A DNA stretch of 64,000 nucleotides, from positions 33,025 through 97,024 of IMG/VR virus record IMGVR_UViG_3300042898_002309. One strand, written 5' to 3'. The stretch comes from a virus. This document shows positions 1-10,721 of the stretch, piece by piece (the first letter of the stretch is position 1; every line of letters starts with the position of its first letter). Under the pieces are notes generated by a model, which was not told the DNA's origin, searched no databases, and worked only from the letters and a program-made list of their open reading frames with translations. A program made the position numbers and the translations under genes.

Positions 1-1454
1 TCTACCAAGTTTCTTTTAAAATAACTTAATCCAACTTTACCATATGTTGCTGGTTTTTTTAATGCTGCTAAAGATTGTTTAAATCCTTTTTCTGCAATTT
101 TAAAACCTGCTTTAGGATCTAGTATTAAATCAGCACCTTTTAATGACATAATTTTTTCAGAAGTACCTAATAATCTTCTTGCTGAACCTTGCATAATATT
201 AGGTACAGTAAGTTTATTACTATAATTAATAAGTACAGCATTTTTTAAAGTTACTTCATTACCAACTTGATTTGCTACTTTTCTATATTGTGCTTGTAAA
301 TCATCAGATGGAGCTTCACCATTTTCATTATAGTATTTTTCATACATTTCTCTGTATGTCTCATTTTCTTTCATTCCACCTTCTAGTCTACCTTCAGAAA
401 GTGCCATGTTAATATTTCTTACATCAAAATAAAATGCACCAAAACCTTTACTAACTTTAGCTAAATTACTTAAATTTTTAAATTCATCTGCACCTGTAAA
501 TGCTGCTTTACCATATGCCCAACTATTTTCTATAGGATTTATAAATTTAGCACCTGCATTTACTGTAGCATTAAAAAAAGTTCTTGCAGCTCCAACATCT
601 TTTAAACTATTAACTTTTTTTAATAATTTTGAACCTGTTTCAGCAATATTCCATAATGCTTTTGGAGCTTTTAATAATGAAGCAATACCTCCTCTAAGTC
701 CACCTCCAACAACTCCAACTGCTGTTCCTTCAGGTCCTGCTAATGTACCAATTGCACCACCAATAACGGCACCTTCAACCATTCCTTCTCCAAATATACC
801 AAGTGTATAAGAAAAACTATTAAATATATTATTAACAAAACCTCCTAATCCACCTACACTAGAATAACCAATAGCAGCTGCTTCTTCATAATCTAATGCT
901 TCATCAATGTCTCCACCAAAATTACCTTGAGCCATTTGAGCATAACTTTTAGGACCAGAGATTGCACCTTTTATAAATAATGGTACAGCAGAATGTTGGA
1001 ACATTCTTATAGCACGATCTATTCCAGTAGTTTGTGAGTTATACATTAACTCATTATTCATTTCAGGATTAAAACCTACTCTATCATAAGTCTTTTGACC
1101 AAATGCTTTATATTTTGCTTTATGTGCTCCTTGAGCAGAAGCATCATAACTATGTGGTCTTATAAAAGATTCATTGCTCTGTAATTTTTGAAGACTGTTA
1201 GTCATATAATTTGACCAATCTTGAGCAGTAGCAGGAGTACTTTTTTTATTTACTTGTCCTGGATAACCTACAACTCTTTCTTGTATTGGCAATTGATTAA
1301 CAATTAAACTTGGAACAACAGGTTTATAAAGAAACATGTCTTTATGCATGTTAATTTTTTCACCATTAAATGGAAGAAAGTCCTGAAGGTCTGCTTTACC
1401 TTGTTTAAATAAATCAGGATTAAGATTTTCTGAATTTGTTGGAGTATCTGCCAT
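1..1454 (-). CDS. Giant virion protein, N-terminal 484 codons (cut by window edge)
   Basis: The reading frame stays open from an ATG at 1454 to the left edge, so only the N-terminal part is here. The product starts MADTPTNSENLNPDLF and is mostly soluble-looking. At about residues 215-255 there is a glycine-rich hydrophobic stretch of GxxxG character (GAVIGGAIG, then VGVVGGGLRGG), typical of sequences that can enter membranes. It follows the 1044-aa gene with only 4 bases between stop and start, so it belongs to the same operon of giant proteins downstream of the tail genes. In crAss-like phages such proteins are carried in the capsid or tail and ejected. A role as ejected cargo or membrane-penetrating protein is inference; no enzyme motif was recognised in the visible part. 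Confidence 0.85.
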   Translation of the reverse strand, partial: MADTPTNSENLNPDLFKQGKADLQDFLPFNGEKINMHKDMFLYKPVVPSLIVNQLPIQERVVGYPGQVNKKSTPATAQDWSNYMTNSLQKLQSNESFIRPHSYDASAQGAHKAKYKAFGQKTYDRVGFNPEMNNELMYNSQTTGIDRAIRMFQHSAVPLFIKGAISGPKSYAQMAQGNFGGDIDEALDYEEAAAIGYSSVGGLGGFVNNIFNSFSYTLGIFGEGMVEGAVIGGAIGTLAGPEGTAVGVVGGGLRGGIASLLKAPKALWNIAETGSKLLKKVNSLKDVGAARTFFNATVNAGAKFINPIENSWAYGKAAFTGADEFKNLSNLAKVSKGFGAFYFDVRNINMALSEGRLEGGMKENETYREMYEKYYNENGEAPSDDLQAQYRKVANQVGNEVTLKNAVLINYSNKLTVPNIMQGSARRLLGTSEKIMSLKGADLILDPKAGFKIAEKGFKQSLAALKKPATYGKVGLSYFKRNLV

Positions 1455-1458
1455 TGAC

Positions 1459-4400
1459 TTATTTTTTTGATTGGTTTATTTGATTTAATGTTATATTATT
1501 TGCACTTTCTAAATCTATAATTTGATTATTTAATACAGCTGGTACTAATTCAATGTTTCCACCATAATTTTGAGATGGTGTATAATCTGTTCTTACATCC
1601 CATGTTCCATCAGATAAAAGAACTCTTATTTTATGTTGTACACTATAACCACCTGGCATATTTGCATTTGCTGTTATTACATAACTATTATTTGGATCTA
1701 TTGGACTTACATATTTAAAACCTTTTTCACCTTGTGCATTAATTACACCTTCAACTGGACCCATTCTTGATTTTTTTGCTAATGTATTTGACCAATGATT
1801 ATTTGGTGCTACAAATGAAATACCATATGTCATTGCTGAATTTGCTTCATCTTCTGTTATTAATCCTGTTGGATTAGTTTTAGTAATAATTAAATCTTTA
1901 TATGTTTCAGGACTAAATTTAAATATCATTGCAGATTTATTACTGTCTTCACCTGCAATAATTGCATGTTGTACATAAGATCTTCCAGGAGTTTCTCTTT
2001 GAGATAATACTTGTATTAAATTTATAATTTTTTGAGTGTGGGCATTTCCCATTGCTTTAGAAGCATCTAATGTTCCTTTACTAATACCACTAAATGTAGC
2101 AGTATAATTTTTTGAATCAGATTGATTAAAATTTTGTATATCTCTTATTGTTTCATTAAAAATAGCATTTCCAACAGCACCAGGTACTTTTGGAAGAACT
2201 TCAACTGCTTGTAAATCCATTGAATATTTAGCTGTTTTACCACCTGCTGATGTTCTACCAACTACATCATATCTTTTAATTTCATTACTTTTTACAATAT
2301 TAGTATATGCAGTATTTAATGAATTATATACCGATTCAATATCAGATGCACTATTTAACTCATTAATGTAATCATTTACTATTTTAGCACCTGTATCATT
2401 TGGTTTATACCATGCAGATTCTTTTGGTTGTGCTTTACCTGCAGCAATTCTTTTTTTCAATTCATTTTGTTGTGCAGTTGTTAAATTATTTGGTTTATTA
2501 GTAATATCACTAATACTATATACATTATCCATATTATTAAGCATAAGATATTTATCTTCACCTTTTTTAGGTAAATTTTTTGCTAATGCTGCTGTATTTT
2601 TTAAAAATTTAGTTTTATCAATTAAATCTAAACCAGATACTGATGAATTTGCAATTTTTTCTGCAGTTATATCATCAATTCCTTGTGATTTTAATACTCC
2701 TTTTAATGAAGTTACTATTGTTTTACGATTTGCAATATCAGTTTGGTATATACCTTTTAATGCTGAAGTATATGTAGACATTTTTAATCCAGCACTTAAT
2801 TCTCCATCAGGTGAATAATTCATATTATTAATATAAGTTGCTACAGATTCTCTTGCATTTTGACTTTTTGCATATGCATCAATTGCTTGTTTTAATTTTA
2901 TTAATTTTGCAGTACCATAAGTATTTAAAAAAGCTGTTGGATTTTTATTATACTCTTCTAAAAATTTAGCAGGAGTCATCATTTTCATTGTTCCTCCAAT
3001 TAATTCATCTCTTACAGTAGTACCTTTTAACATTGCTGATACTACTGGAAGTGCAACGTTTGTTGAACTTAATTCATTACTTAACATATTCATAGTAGTT
3101 GATAACCACGGTGTTACATTTTCTTTTGCCCAATCACCTTTTTGTTCTCTGTTTTCAAGTACACCTGAATTTGGATCAGCAGCACCAGCACCACTATTTG
3201 CTCCTGGTAATGTAAAAGTTTGAAAAACATTTTCATTATCAACTATTTGACCTTGTGCATTAATTACTTTGCTACCAGTATCTACACCTTTTAAAAGTAT
3301 ATCTCTTTGAAATTTAAGATCATCATCTTCTCTTTGTGCTTGTCTTGTTCTTTGTGCTTCATCTACTCTATACATATGAGCTTCTGCTTGTAATGCAAAT
3401 GGATTAGCTTGATAATCTACTTTAACATGGCTATCAGCAAAAATAAGTGCAGATTCTTGTATATCTTGACTTAATAATAAACTTGCAGTACCTACATCTA
3501 CTTTTTGTCTTAATGATGCAATATCTGAAAAAGGATTATTATCTCCTGTTGTAGTTGATAAAGTTCTTGAATTAGGGGTATTTACTATATTATTAACAGT
3601 TTCATCATTTGCTAATACAGCATCAGTTACTGCAATATTTTTTTTAAGTTGTTCAAGATATGCATTAGTATTAATATTTGCGTCACCACTTTCTATAGAT
3701 TTAGTTACTTCTTGTTCTCTATTACTATTTACAGTTTGTTCATTTTTTGAATTTTCATATCTTTGTTTAGAATATTGACTTATATTATTATACTGTTTTG
3801 TCAAATACTCTCTTTCAGCAAGATTAACATCCCCTCCATGAACAGCAGCATTTTGATACATGTAATCTTTTCTATTTAAATAAGCCTGAGTTTTATAAAC
3901 ATCTGCAACAGCAGGATCTGAACTAAATTGAGCTTGAAGTAATTTCATTAATGGTTCAACAATAGCTTCTCTTCCTCCAGTAGTCTTAACAATAAATTTA
4001 CCATCAAATTCAATTGGTGCTTCAATTTTATCAAACCCATTATCTTTAGCAATTTTTTGAGCTTTTTCAATTATATTAAGATAAGGAGTGTAAGATACAT
4101 TACCAAGATTCATTGTTTCCTCAAGAGTAGAATTTTTAAATTCTTCAGTTCTATAATCAATTTCTCTTAACCCATCATCCCAATATTTTGCTGCTTGCTT
4201 TTCATCTTTATTATTTTTTAAACCAAGACCATATTCTCTCTCACTATTTTTATTTTTAGTCCAAGCCATATCTTTCATAAGATGTTTATCTTGATAGAAA
4301 GGTTTAAATACTTGAGTAGCTTGATCAACATTTTGTTGTAATGATAAATCTAAACCAGAAACACGTTTTAAATTAAAGTCAATTGCTTTAAGTAATTCAT

Positions 4401-4593
4401 CTTTCTTTTTAAGATTATCTCCATGAGTTAAATCTGCATAGAAATATTGACCATAAACATTATTTAATGCTTTATAGTTTGTATCATACTGATTTTGCTT
4501 TGTCTGTAATGTTTTTGCATAAAAATTTAAATCAGGTTGAAAGGGTTGAAATTGAGGTATAAAATCAGTAACTCCTTGAAGATATGTTGCCAT
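1459..4593 (-). CDS. Giant virion (cargo-type) protein, 1044 aa
   Basis: The start MATYLQGVTDFIPQFQPFQP, followed by a helical, glutamine- and lysine-rich region (about residues 25-130), resembles a conserved protein I recognise from crAss-like and other Bacteroidota phages, always among the large proteins downstream of the tail genes. The rest has no cysteine, no clear membrane segment and no catalytic motif that I recognise. It is largely alpha-helical with many Asn and Lys residues. A promoter-like TATATTTA box lies 24 bases upstream of the ATG, and the next giant gene follows 4 bases after the stop. The likely role is an internal virion protein stored in capsid or tail and delivered with the DNA. 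That role is inferred from position and general resemblance. Confidence 0.85.
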   Translation of the reverse strand: MATYLQGVTDFIPQFQPFQPDLNFYAKTLQTKQNQYDTNYKALNNVYGQYFYADLTHGDNLKKKDELLKAIDFNLKRVSGLDLSLQQNVDQATQVFKPFYQDKHLMKDMAWTKNKNSEREYGLGLKNNKDEKQAAKYWDDGLREIDYRTEEFKNSTLEETMNLGNVSYTPYLNIIEKAQKIAKDNGFDKIEAPIEFDGKFIVKTTGGREAIVEPLMKLLQAQFSSDPAVADVYKTQAYLNRKDYMYQNAAVHGGDVNLAEREYLTKQYNNISQYSKQRYENSKNEQTVNSNREQEVTKSIESGDANINTNAYLEQLKKNIAVTDAVLANDETVNNIVNTPNSRTLSTTTGDNNPFSDIASLRQKVDVGTASLLLSQDIQESALIFADSHVKVDYQANPFALQAEAHMYRVDEAQRTRQAQREDDDLKFQRDILLKGVDTGSKVINAQGQIVDNENVFQTFTLPGANSGAGAADPNSGVLENREQKGDWAKENVTPWLSTTMNMLSNELSSTNVALPVVSAMLKGTTVRDELIGGTMKMMTPAKFLEEYNKNPTAFLNTYGTAKLIKLKQAIDAYAKSQNARESVATYINNMNYSPDGELSAGLKMSTYTSALKGIYQTDIANRKTIVTSLKGVLKSQGIDDITAEKIANSSVSGLDLIDKTKFLKNTAALAKNLPKKGEDKYLMLNNMDNVYSISDITNKPNNLTTAQQNELKKRIAAGKAQPKESAWYKPNDTGAKIVNDYINELNSASDIESVYNSLNTAYTNIVKSNEIKRYDVVGRTSAGGKTAKYSMDLQAVEVLPKVPGAVGNAIFNETIRDIQNFNQSDSKNYTATFSGISKGTLDASKAMGNAHTQKIINLIQVLSQRETPGRSYVQHAIIAGEDSNKSAMIFKFSPETYKDLIITKTNPTGLITEDEANSAMTYGISFVAPNNHWSNTLAKKSRMGPVEGVINAQGEKGFKYVSPIDPNNSYVITANANMPGGYSVQHKIRVLLSDGTWDVRTDYTPSQNYGGNIELVPAVLNNQIIDLESANNITLNQINQSKK

Positions 4594-4616
4594 AATATTA
4601 TTATTAATCTATATTG

Positions 4617-4624
4617 TAAATATA
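4617..4624 (-). promoter_or_regulatory. Promoter -7-like box TATATTTA
   Basis: On the minus strand TATATTTA lies 24 bases before the ATG of the 1044-aa gene, in the 65-base gap after the 1144-aa gene. It matches the Bacteroidota -7 element TAnnTTTG except for the last base. No clear -33 element was seen. Confidence 0.4.
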
Positions 4625-4658
4625 TTAAAATTTTATAAGTTTACTAAACCTATAAAGT

Positions 4659-7600
4659 TTATGTAAACATAAAAGGAAAAACATTAGATCCCATTACATA
4701 TGCCATTTGAACAGAACCACCTTTTTTACCTTGTGACATATTATTATACATATCAGGTATTTCATTACTTATACCTTGTTGATTCATATAATTATTTAAC
4801 AATAGTCCTTGTGATTTTTCTGGTAATCCTGCAGCATTTATTTTATTAGCATATGCAAAATAATCTTTTTGTTGCTCAGGAGAAAAACCTCTATTAGTAT
4901 CACGGTAATACATTCTACCACCTGATCTAGGATCAACTGCATAATTTGGATACATTTGATTCATTGCATCAGTTTGCCACATATTAGTAAGTAATGTATT
5001 TTCTGAGTCAACTAAGTTATGTCTTAGTGCACGTTTAGTATTATCAAATTGTTGATTAGCAATTACATTTTGATCATATAACTGTTTATTTTGTGCTTGA
5101 TTATATCTTTGAGCTTCATTTCTTATTTGTGCATTACTACCAGCAAATTGATTAGCTAAACCAACATTAAGATTATTATATCTTCCTAATGTATCTGCTG
5201 CTTGTTTAGCTCCTTGTCCTTGAATAGATGCTGCTCTTGCAGATAAATCTTGTGCCCCCATAAATTGCCCTAATGCTTGATTAGTTATATTTGCTTGTTC
5301 AGATTGTGCTGCTAACTCTCTAGTAGGATCATAGAAAGTAGGATCTAACATTTCAGGATGATAACTAGCTGCCCATGGTAAATATTTTTCAGCACTAAAA
5401 TAATCTAATCCAGCATTAAGTCTATTTAATTTATCTTGTGCCCATGGTGCTGGAGGAATTTCAACATTTGGTTCTTGTTGGTATTCATCTTGAACAATTT
5501 CTTCTTCAGTTGGTATACCTTCTACATCAGTTTCATATAATTCTTTTTTTGTTGGAACATATGCTCCTTTTTGTTCTCCAGTAGTATCAGTATATACCCA
5601 ATCAATAGGAGAAATTCTAGGATTTTTTTGTCCTTTTTCATCAGCCGCACCACTTTCATATGCTCCCCAATTTTCTAATGCTTTTTTTTCTTCTGGTGTT
5701 TTTACTTTATTATTTATTGCATCAGTAAATCCTTGAAAAGTAGCTTGTTCTAATGCTGTATCCCCTAATTTAATTCCAACTCTATCAAATGCTTTTCCTA
5801 AATCAGTAATGTCTTTATCCTTATATATTTTATATTGATTTTGTGCTTCAGTAAGAGTTATTGGTTTTCCAGCATCTGTTATAATTTTTTTAGCAACCAT
5901 TTGTTGAGGTGTCAATAATTTACCAGTGGATGCATTTTCAAAATATCTTGCTTGAATACCATGTGCTTGTAATGCAGTATTTCTTTTTTGATGTTTAAGA
6001 AAAGCATCTCTTATTTCTTCATTACTAAACTGTTTATCTTTATATGCTGTATATGCTTTACTAGTTTTACCAGTACTACTTCTATATTTAGTTTCATCTT
6101 TAAGTGCTGCACGTGTATAATCTGCAAGAACTTTTGTAAATTCAGGAGTATTAATGGATTTTTCCATTTCTCTAAATGTTGCAGCATATTCTTTTGCATT
6201 ATTCCAAGTAGTTCCTAAATCTTGACCAGTGTATGGATCTGATCCTACTGTTCTTTGAGATACTTTTTTATATTTACCATCTGGCATAAGTATATAAACT
6301 GGTTTAGTACCTGCTTTAGCAAATTCTAAATCTCTTGCTTTAGCATATTCTTCATCAGTTTTATATTCACCTCTATTAATTACAACAGCCCCTTCAGGAA
6401 TATTATATTTAACTTCACCTTTACTTTGGTATCTAGTTAATGAACCACCATTTCTATATCCTGAAGGAGGAGTATAACCATCAGTTCCAATACTACCTTG
6501 TGAAAATCTTGGAGTTTCACCTTTAAAACTAGGTGTAAAAGGAGCACTTTGATTAGTTTTTAAACTTGCATTTACAAAATTATTTTCACCTTGATTAGTT
6601 GGCACTTCAGGTGTTGAAGATACTTCAGGTACTTCAGGTGTTGAAGGTGTTGAAGATCCATAAGTATTATAATAATTATTTTGACTTTGTGGTCTTACTT
6701 GTGTGTTATCATTATTTTGATTAGATGCTGCACCAGATTGAGGATAACCATAATAATTATTAATTACATTTTTTTTATTTTTAATTCTACGTTTATTATT
6801 ACCACCAAATAAATTACTAAAGAATCCACCACCACTTGTAGATTGATTATTTTCTGAATTATTTTCTGAACCAAATTGTTCCATAGGATTAAAGCCACCC
6901 ATAGTAGTTCCATATTGAGCCATAGGTGTTTCCATCATTTCCTCTTGTGGATTCTGTCCTTGAGGACCTTCAGCCATTTCTTCTTGAGGATTTTGTTGTC
7001 CTTGTTGCATTACTTCTTGAATAGCAGCCTGTGCTTCTTCTTGAGGCATACCAACTTGTACAAGTATTTGCATTATTGCTTGAGGAGGAACTTGATTTTG
7101 TAGTAATTGCATTATTACATCTTCAGGTTGTGCACCTTGTTGTAACATTTGTTGAACTTGTTGAACCATTTGTGCAAGAGGATCAGCACCACCTTGTTGT
7201 TGTGGTGCACCTTGTTGTTGCTGTTGTTGCATCATTGCCATTTCTTCAGGAGAAGGTTGACCTTGTTCCATTCCTTGTTGAGCTACTCTTAATCTTCTAC
7301 CCATTTGAAAGCCATATCTTCCCATTGGAGATTCCATAGACTCTTCTTGAGGATTTTGCATACCTTGAACTTGCTCTACAGATTCTTCTTCAGGAGATTG
7401 TACACCCATACCTTGATTCTCATATGGATTTTGCATTGCTTGACTATTAACCTGTGCTTCTGGTTTAGCTTTTTGTGGTATCAAGTCTTCATCTTTAATG
7501 CCCATTTGTTCCATATATGGTCTAGCTACTTCAGGTATACCTTGTGGGAATCCTTTTTTACTTTCTTGTGCAATTGCTAATGCACCAAGTTTCATATTAA

Positions 7601-8093
7601 TATTTTTAATCATTAACTCAGCAGACTTTTTATCTACTTTATCTGAGTTAGGATCTTCTAATATTTTTCTATACTTATTAATATCATATGGTTTAGCTAG
7701 TTCAGCAGGAGTAAATGACCCAGTTTTTTTACCAAATTTAGCAAGTATTTTTGGATCTTTAATTTTCATAGATGCAGTATCACTGAATATAAATGTACCA
7801 TCAGGCAAATTTAAAGGAGTTCCTCCATTACTATGTCTTTTTCCACCAATAAGCATGTGTTCAGGAAACCCATCTCCATTGATATCACCAAATGCAGACT
7901 CACCTTTTTCAGCTTCTAGATTAGCTTCATCTCTTGGTACTTGTTTTAGATACCTAGTATTTTCAAGATGTCTTGATGCAGCATTCATATCAGCTCCACC
8001 AAAACTAATTACTTGCTTATTTAAATTGTTACCTGTAAAACCTCCTGATTTTGCTTGTGGTAATCCTTTAGTTATTTTTACTTTAAAGTACAT
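4659..8093 (-). CDS. Giant virion protein with Q/M-rich low-complexity region, 1144 aa
   Basis: The N-terminal 160 residues contain a compact segment (FGDINGDGFPEHMLIGGKRH, then NGGTPLNLPDGTFIFSDT) that I recognise from other Bacteroidota phage giant proteins. Residues about 205-400 are a long Gln-, Met- and Pro-rich region with degenerate repeats of the type NPQEEMMETPMAQYG. A tract of N, S and P follows. A GG motif (YRNGGSLTRYQSKG) lies near residue 550 and the C-terminus carries GKKGGSVQ, both shared with neighbouring proteins. The C-terminal 250 residues are helical and Q/N-rich. No enzyme motif was found. The gene starts 10 bases after the 852-aa gene, so they are co-transcribed. The likely role is an ejected or internal virion protein of disordered character. 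Confidence 0.85.
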   Translation of the reverse strand: MYFKVKITKGLPQAKSGGFTGNNLNKQVISFGGADMNAASRHLENTRYLKQVPRDEANLEAEKGESAFGDINGDGFPEHMLIGGKRHSNGGTPLNLPDGTFIFSDTASMKIKDPKILAKFGKKTGSFTPAELAKPYDINKYRKILEDPNSDKVDKKSAELMIKNINMKLGALAIAQESKKGFPQGIPEVARPYMEQMGIKDEDLIPQKAKPEAQVNSQAMQNPYENQGMGVQSPEEESVEQVQGMQNPQEESMESPMGRYGFQMGRRLRVAQQGMEQGQPSPEEMAMMQQQQQQGAPQQQGGADPLAQMVQQVQQMLQQGAQPEDVIMQLLQNQVPPQAIMQILVQVGMPQEEAQAAIQEVMQQGQQNPQEEMAEGPQGQNPQEEMMETPMAQYGTTMGGFNPMEQFGSENNSENNQSTSGGGFFSNLFGGNNKRRIKNKKNVINNYYGYPQSGAASNQNNDNTQVRPQSQNNYYNTYGSSTPSTPEVPEVSSTPEVPTNQGENNFVNASLKTNQSAPFTPSFKGETPRFSQGSIGTDGYTPPSGYRNGGSLTRYQSKGEVKYNIPEGAVVINRGEYKTDEEYAKARDLEFAKAGTKPVYILMPDGKYKKVSQRTVGSDPYTGQDLGTTWNNAKEYAATFREMEKSINTPEFTKVLADYTRAALKDETKYRSSTGKTSKAYTAYKDKQFSNEEIRDAFLKHQKRNTALQAHGIQARYFENASTGKLLTPQQMVAKKIITDAGKPITLTEAQNQYKIYKDKDITDLGKAFDRVGIKLGDTALEQATFQGFTDAINNKVKTPEEKKALENWGAYESGAADEKGQKNPRISPIDWVYTDTTGEQKGAYVPTKKELYETDVEGIPTEEEIVQDEYQQEPNVEIPPAPWAQDKLNRLNAGLDYFSAEKYLPWAASYHPEMLDPTFYDPTRELAAQSEQANITNQALGQFMGAQDLSARAASIQGQGAKQAADTLGRYNNLNVGLANQFAGSNAQIRNEAQRYNQAQNKQLYDQNVIANQQFDNTKRALRHNLVDSENTLLTNMWQTDAMNQMYPNYAVDPRSGGRMYYRDTNRGFSPEQQKDYFAYANKINAAGLPEKSQGLLLNNYMNQQGISNEIPDMYNNMSQGKKGGSVQMAYVMGSNVFPFMFT

Positions 8094-8102
8094 AATATAA
8101 AA

Positions 8103-10661
8103 TTATAAGTATTCTAATTCACCTCCATTAGCAATGAAGTCATCTATTTCTTCTTGAGTCATGTATTGAGTATCCTCATCATCATCTTCAATATTTCCAC
8201 CAGTAGCATAAACTCCTCCACCATATTTTGAAACACCATTGAATCCCATTTTATTTGGTCTAAATAATCCTGAGTTAGGATCATAGTCTCCTTGATCATA
8301 AGCATTATTTATACCATAATTACTTTCAGCAGATGTTGCATTTGCTAACATTTGATTTTCTTGTTTATTAGCTCTAACTTGATCAGTAATATTTGCAAAA
8401 GCATTACCTGCTAATAAACTTAAATCTCCAAGTCCTGCTTTATCAATATCCCAAGCTTGTTTATTTCTAAATTTTTGAGAAACACCTTCTTGATCTTCAT
8501 ATTTAATACCTTCATTAACATAGTTACCATCTGAACCCATTCTTACTGCTGGAGTTTCACCTGTTAATGGATTTTTTTTAGGTTGTGAAAATGGATTTTC
8601 TAATAAATCTCCAGGTTCAGACATTTTAAAATTTGTATTTCTTTTTTTAGTTATATTACCTTCAAAGTCAACACAATCACCTTTATAATCTTTTGTTGAA
8701 CCCATTGGACAATCATTTATACCAGTTTCAAAACCTTCTGCAGCTTTATACAATTCTGGTATAGATACATCTCCTCCATAAGCATATTGAGTATAATCAA
8801 TTGGCCCACCATATGCTTTATATGCAGGTCCTTGATGTCTAATTAAAAAATCTTGATATGAATTTTGATCATCTGATAAATTAGAATTTGTACTACCAGC
8901 TGCTAATGCTTCAATTTTTTTTGCTTGATCAATTTGTTTTTGATTTTCTGGTGTATTAATAAATTCAGATTCAGGATTTGAATTTGTAAAATTATTATTA
9001 CCAAGAAATCTATTTAACTGTCTATCATCTCTATTTTCTTTTCTTTGAGCTCTTGGACTTATAGGTGGATAATAAGGTTCATTACTAGTAACTAATGGAC
9101 TATTTTCTGAAGATTCAACAAGGTTATTAGGTCCTTCATATCCAACTCCCCATGGTATTAGTTTAGCTCCAAGTTGTTGTATTCCTGGTATTTTTGTATT
9201 TACCATTCCTCTACCTAATCTTTCACCAAAAGTTTTACCTCTATATTGTTCATCACTTGGATCACCCATTGATGCATTATTTACATTACCTTGACCTGGA
9301 TTATAAGTAGGTACTTTAAATGAAGCAATTTTTGGTGTAGCTCCATAGTTATATGTCATCTTTTTAGGTCTACCAAATATTCCATATTTATCTACATTAA
9401 CACTTGATGGTAATCTACCTGCAAGATCTGGTCCTGTATATCTTTCACCTGATTGAGTATAGTATGGAGAACCAACAGCTTTATTATATTGTTCACCTCT
9501 ACTAATAATAGGAGATCTAAATATACCTTGTCCATATCCACCTTGATTACCTCTTTGTTGCATGTACTGTTGCATCATATATTGTTGCATCATTTGTTGC
9601 TGTTTTTGGGCAGTAGTAGTATTTTGAGTAACTAACTCATCATATTTCTTTTTATAGTCTTCAGTATCTGCAACTTTTTGATCTTCAGGTCTTTCAACAA
9701 AATCTGATATACCATTTTTATTTACATCTACAATACTATTACCAGTACCTTGATATTTATATAATGATCCACCACGTTTAGCATATCTTTGATAATCTAA
9801 ATCAGAATCTTGATACTGTTCATCCATTGATTCATTATCACCTCCTCCTATAAATTTATATAAACCTTGACCTGTATTACCTCCATATTGTTCTAATGCT
9901 GCAATATCATTTTGAGTATACATGTTATCAGAAAAGATATGTCTTCTAGCTGCAGTATTTTTAGCTAAATGATCATATGGACTTTCAGTATCTATTTGTT
10001 CTTGATTTATACCACCATCTTGTGCATATGCACCAACTTGTGGATTACCATATATAGCATTATATTGTTCTTCAGCTGCTTGTTTTTGTTGTGCTGAATT
10101 AACTGATTCACTAATACCTTTAAAGAAATTACTTACATGTTGTTCTCTACCACCAAGTACATCATCTGCTCCTGGAGAAGGTGTATTTCCACCTTGAGCC
10201 ATTTTTGCAAACTTAGTATATTGATTTATAAAACTTCTTTTACTTGGTTTAGAACCACCATATCTTGCAACTTCTTCTTCTTCTTCTGCTCCTGCTGTTC
10301 CATCATCAACTACACTATTGATTATATCTTGATTACCAGTAACATACATTTGTCTTCTTGATTCTTCTTCTGCAGCATTTTGTTCATCAAGTATTTTTTG
10401 TTGTTCTAATACTTGTGCTTCTGCTAAAGCAATTTTTTGTTTTTTTGAAATATCACTTTCACCATATAAATCATCAGCTTCTTCAATATATTTATCTGCA
10501 GTAGTTTCATCAATACCAGCTTGTATTAACTCTTCTTTAATTGCATCAATATCATAATCATCTACATTCATTTTTTCAGCAATAAAATTTCTTATTAATT
10601 GCTCTTGAGTAGGTTCATTTGACTGACCACCTGCTTTATATATTCTTACTCTCTTTTTCAT
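8103..10661 (-). CDS. Virion protein rich in GG motifs, 852 aa
   Basis: This is a mostly disordered-looking protein (Asn, Gln, Gly, Tyr and acidic residues) punctuated by copies of a short GG motif: IYKAGGQS at the N-terminus, RYGGSKPSKR, KMAQGGNT, KRGGSLYKYQGTG, KAYGGPIDYTQYAYGGD and KYGGGVYATGGN. An early segment (residues about 15-70) is acidic and helical. The extreme C-terminus (MTQEEIDDFIANGGELEYL) matches the acidic C-terminal motif of the 2507-aa neighbour. No catalytic domain was recognised. It has its own promoter-like TATATTTA box 19 bases upstream and leads directly into the 1144-aa gene. An ejected or scaffolding-like virion role is inferred from position; the function is unknown. 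Confidence 0.85.
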   Translation of the reverse strand: MKKRVRIYKAGGQSNEPTQEQLIRNFIAEKMNVDDYDIDAIKEELIQAGIDETTADKYIEEADDLYGESDISKKQKIALAEAQVLEQQKILDEQNAAEEESRRQMYVTGNQDIINSVVDDGTAGAEEEEEVARYGGSKPSKRSFINQYTKFAKMAQGGNTPSPGADDVLGGREQHVSNFFKGISESVNSAQQKQAAEEQYNAIYGNPQVGAYAQDGGINQEQIDTESPYDHLAKNTAARRHIFSDNMYTQNDIAALEQYGGNTGQGLYKFIGGGDNESMDEQYQDSDLDYQRYAKRGGSLYKYQGTGNSIVDVNKNGISDFVERPEDQKVADTEDYKKKYDELVTQNTTTAQKQQQMMQQYMMQQYMQQRGNQGGYGQGIFRSPIISRGEQYNKAVGSPYYTQSGERYTGPDLAGRLPSSVNVDKYGIFGRPKKMTYNYGATPKIASFKVPTYNPGQGNVNNASMGDPSDEQYRGKTFGERLGRGMVNTKIPGIQQLGAKLIPWGVGYEGPNNLVESSENSPLVTSNEPYYPPISPRAQRKENRDDRQLNRFLGNNNFTNSNPESEFINTPENQKQIDQAKKIEALAAGSTNSNLSDDQNSYQDFLIRHQGPAYKAYGGPIDYTQYAYGGDVSIPELYKAAEGFETGINDCPMGSTKDYKGDCVDFEGNITKKRNTNFKMSEPGDLLENPFSQPKKNPLTGETPAVRMGSDGNYVNEGIKYEDQEGVSQKFRNKQAWDIDKAGLGDLSLLAGNAFANITDQVRANKQENQMLANATSAESNYGINNAYDQGDYDPNSGLFRPNKMGFNGVSKYGGGVYATGGNIEDDDEDTQYMTQEEIDDFIANGGELEYL

Positions 10662-10679
10662 ATAACATGTAATATATAT

Positions 10680-10687
10680 TAAATATA
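10680..10687 (-). promoter_or_regulatory. Promoter -7-like box TATATTTA
   Basis: Minus-strand TATATTTA lies 19 bases before the ATG of the 852-aa gene, inside a 60-base AT-only gap after the 2507-aa gene. It fits the Bacteroidota -7 consensus apart from the last base. Confidence 0.4.
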
Positions 10688-10721
10688 ATAATTTTTAGTT
10701 TACTGGATAAACATTAAAAGT

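Noticed and set aside
5988-7580. Several plus-strand reading frames over the Q/M-rich gene
   Set aside because: They are antisense shadows of a repetitive gene with Gln-rich codons and have no independent features.
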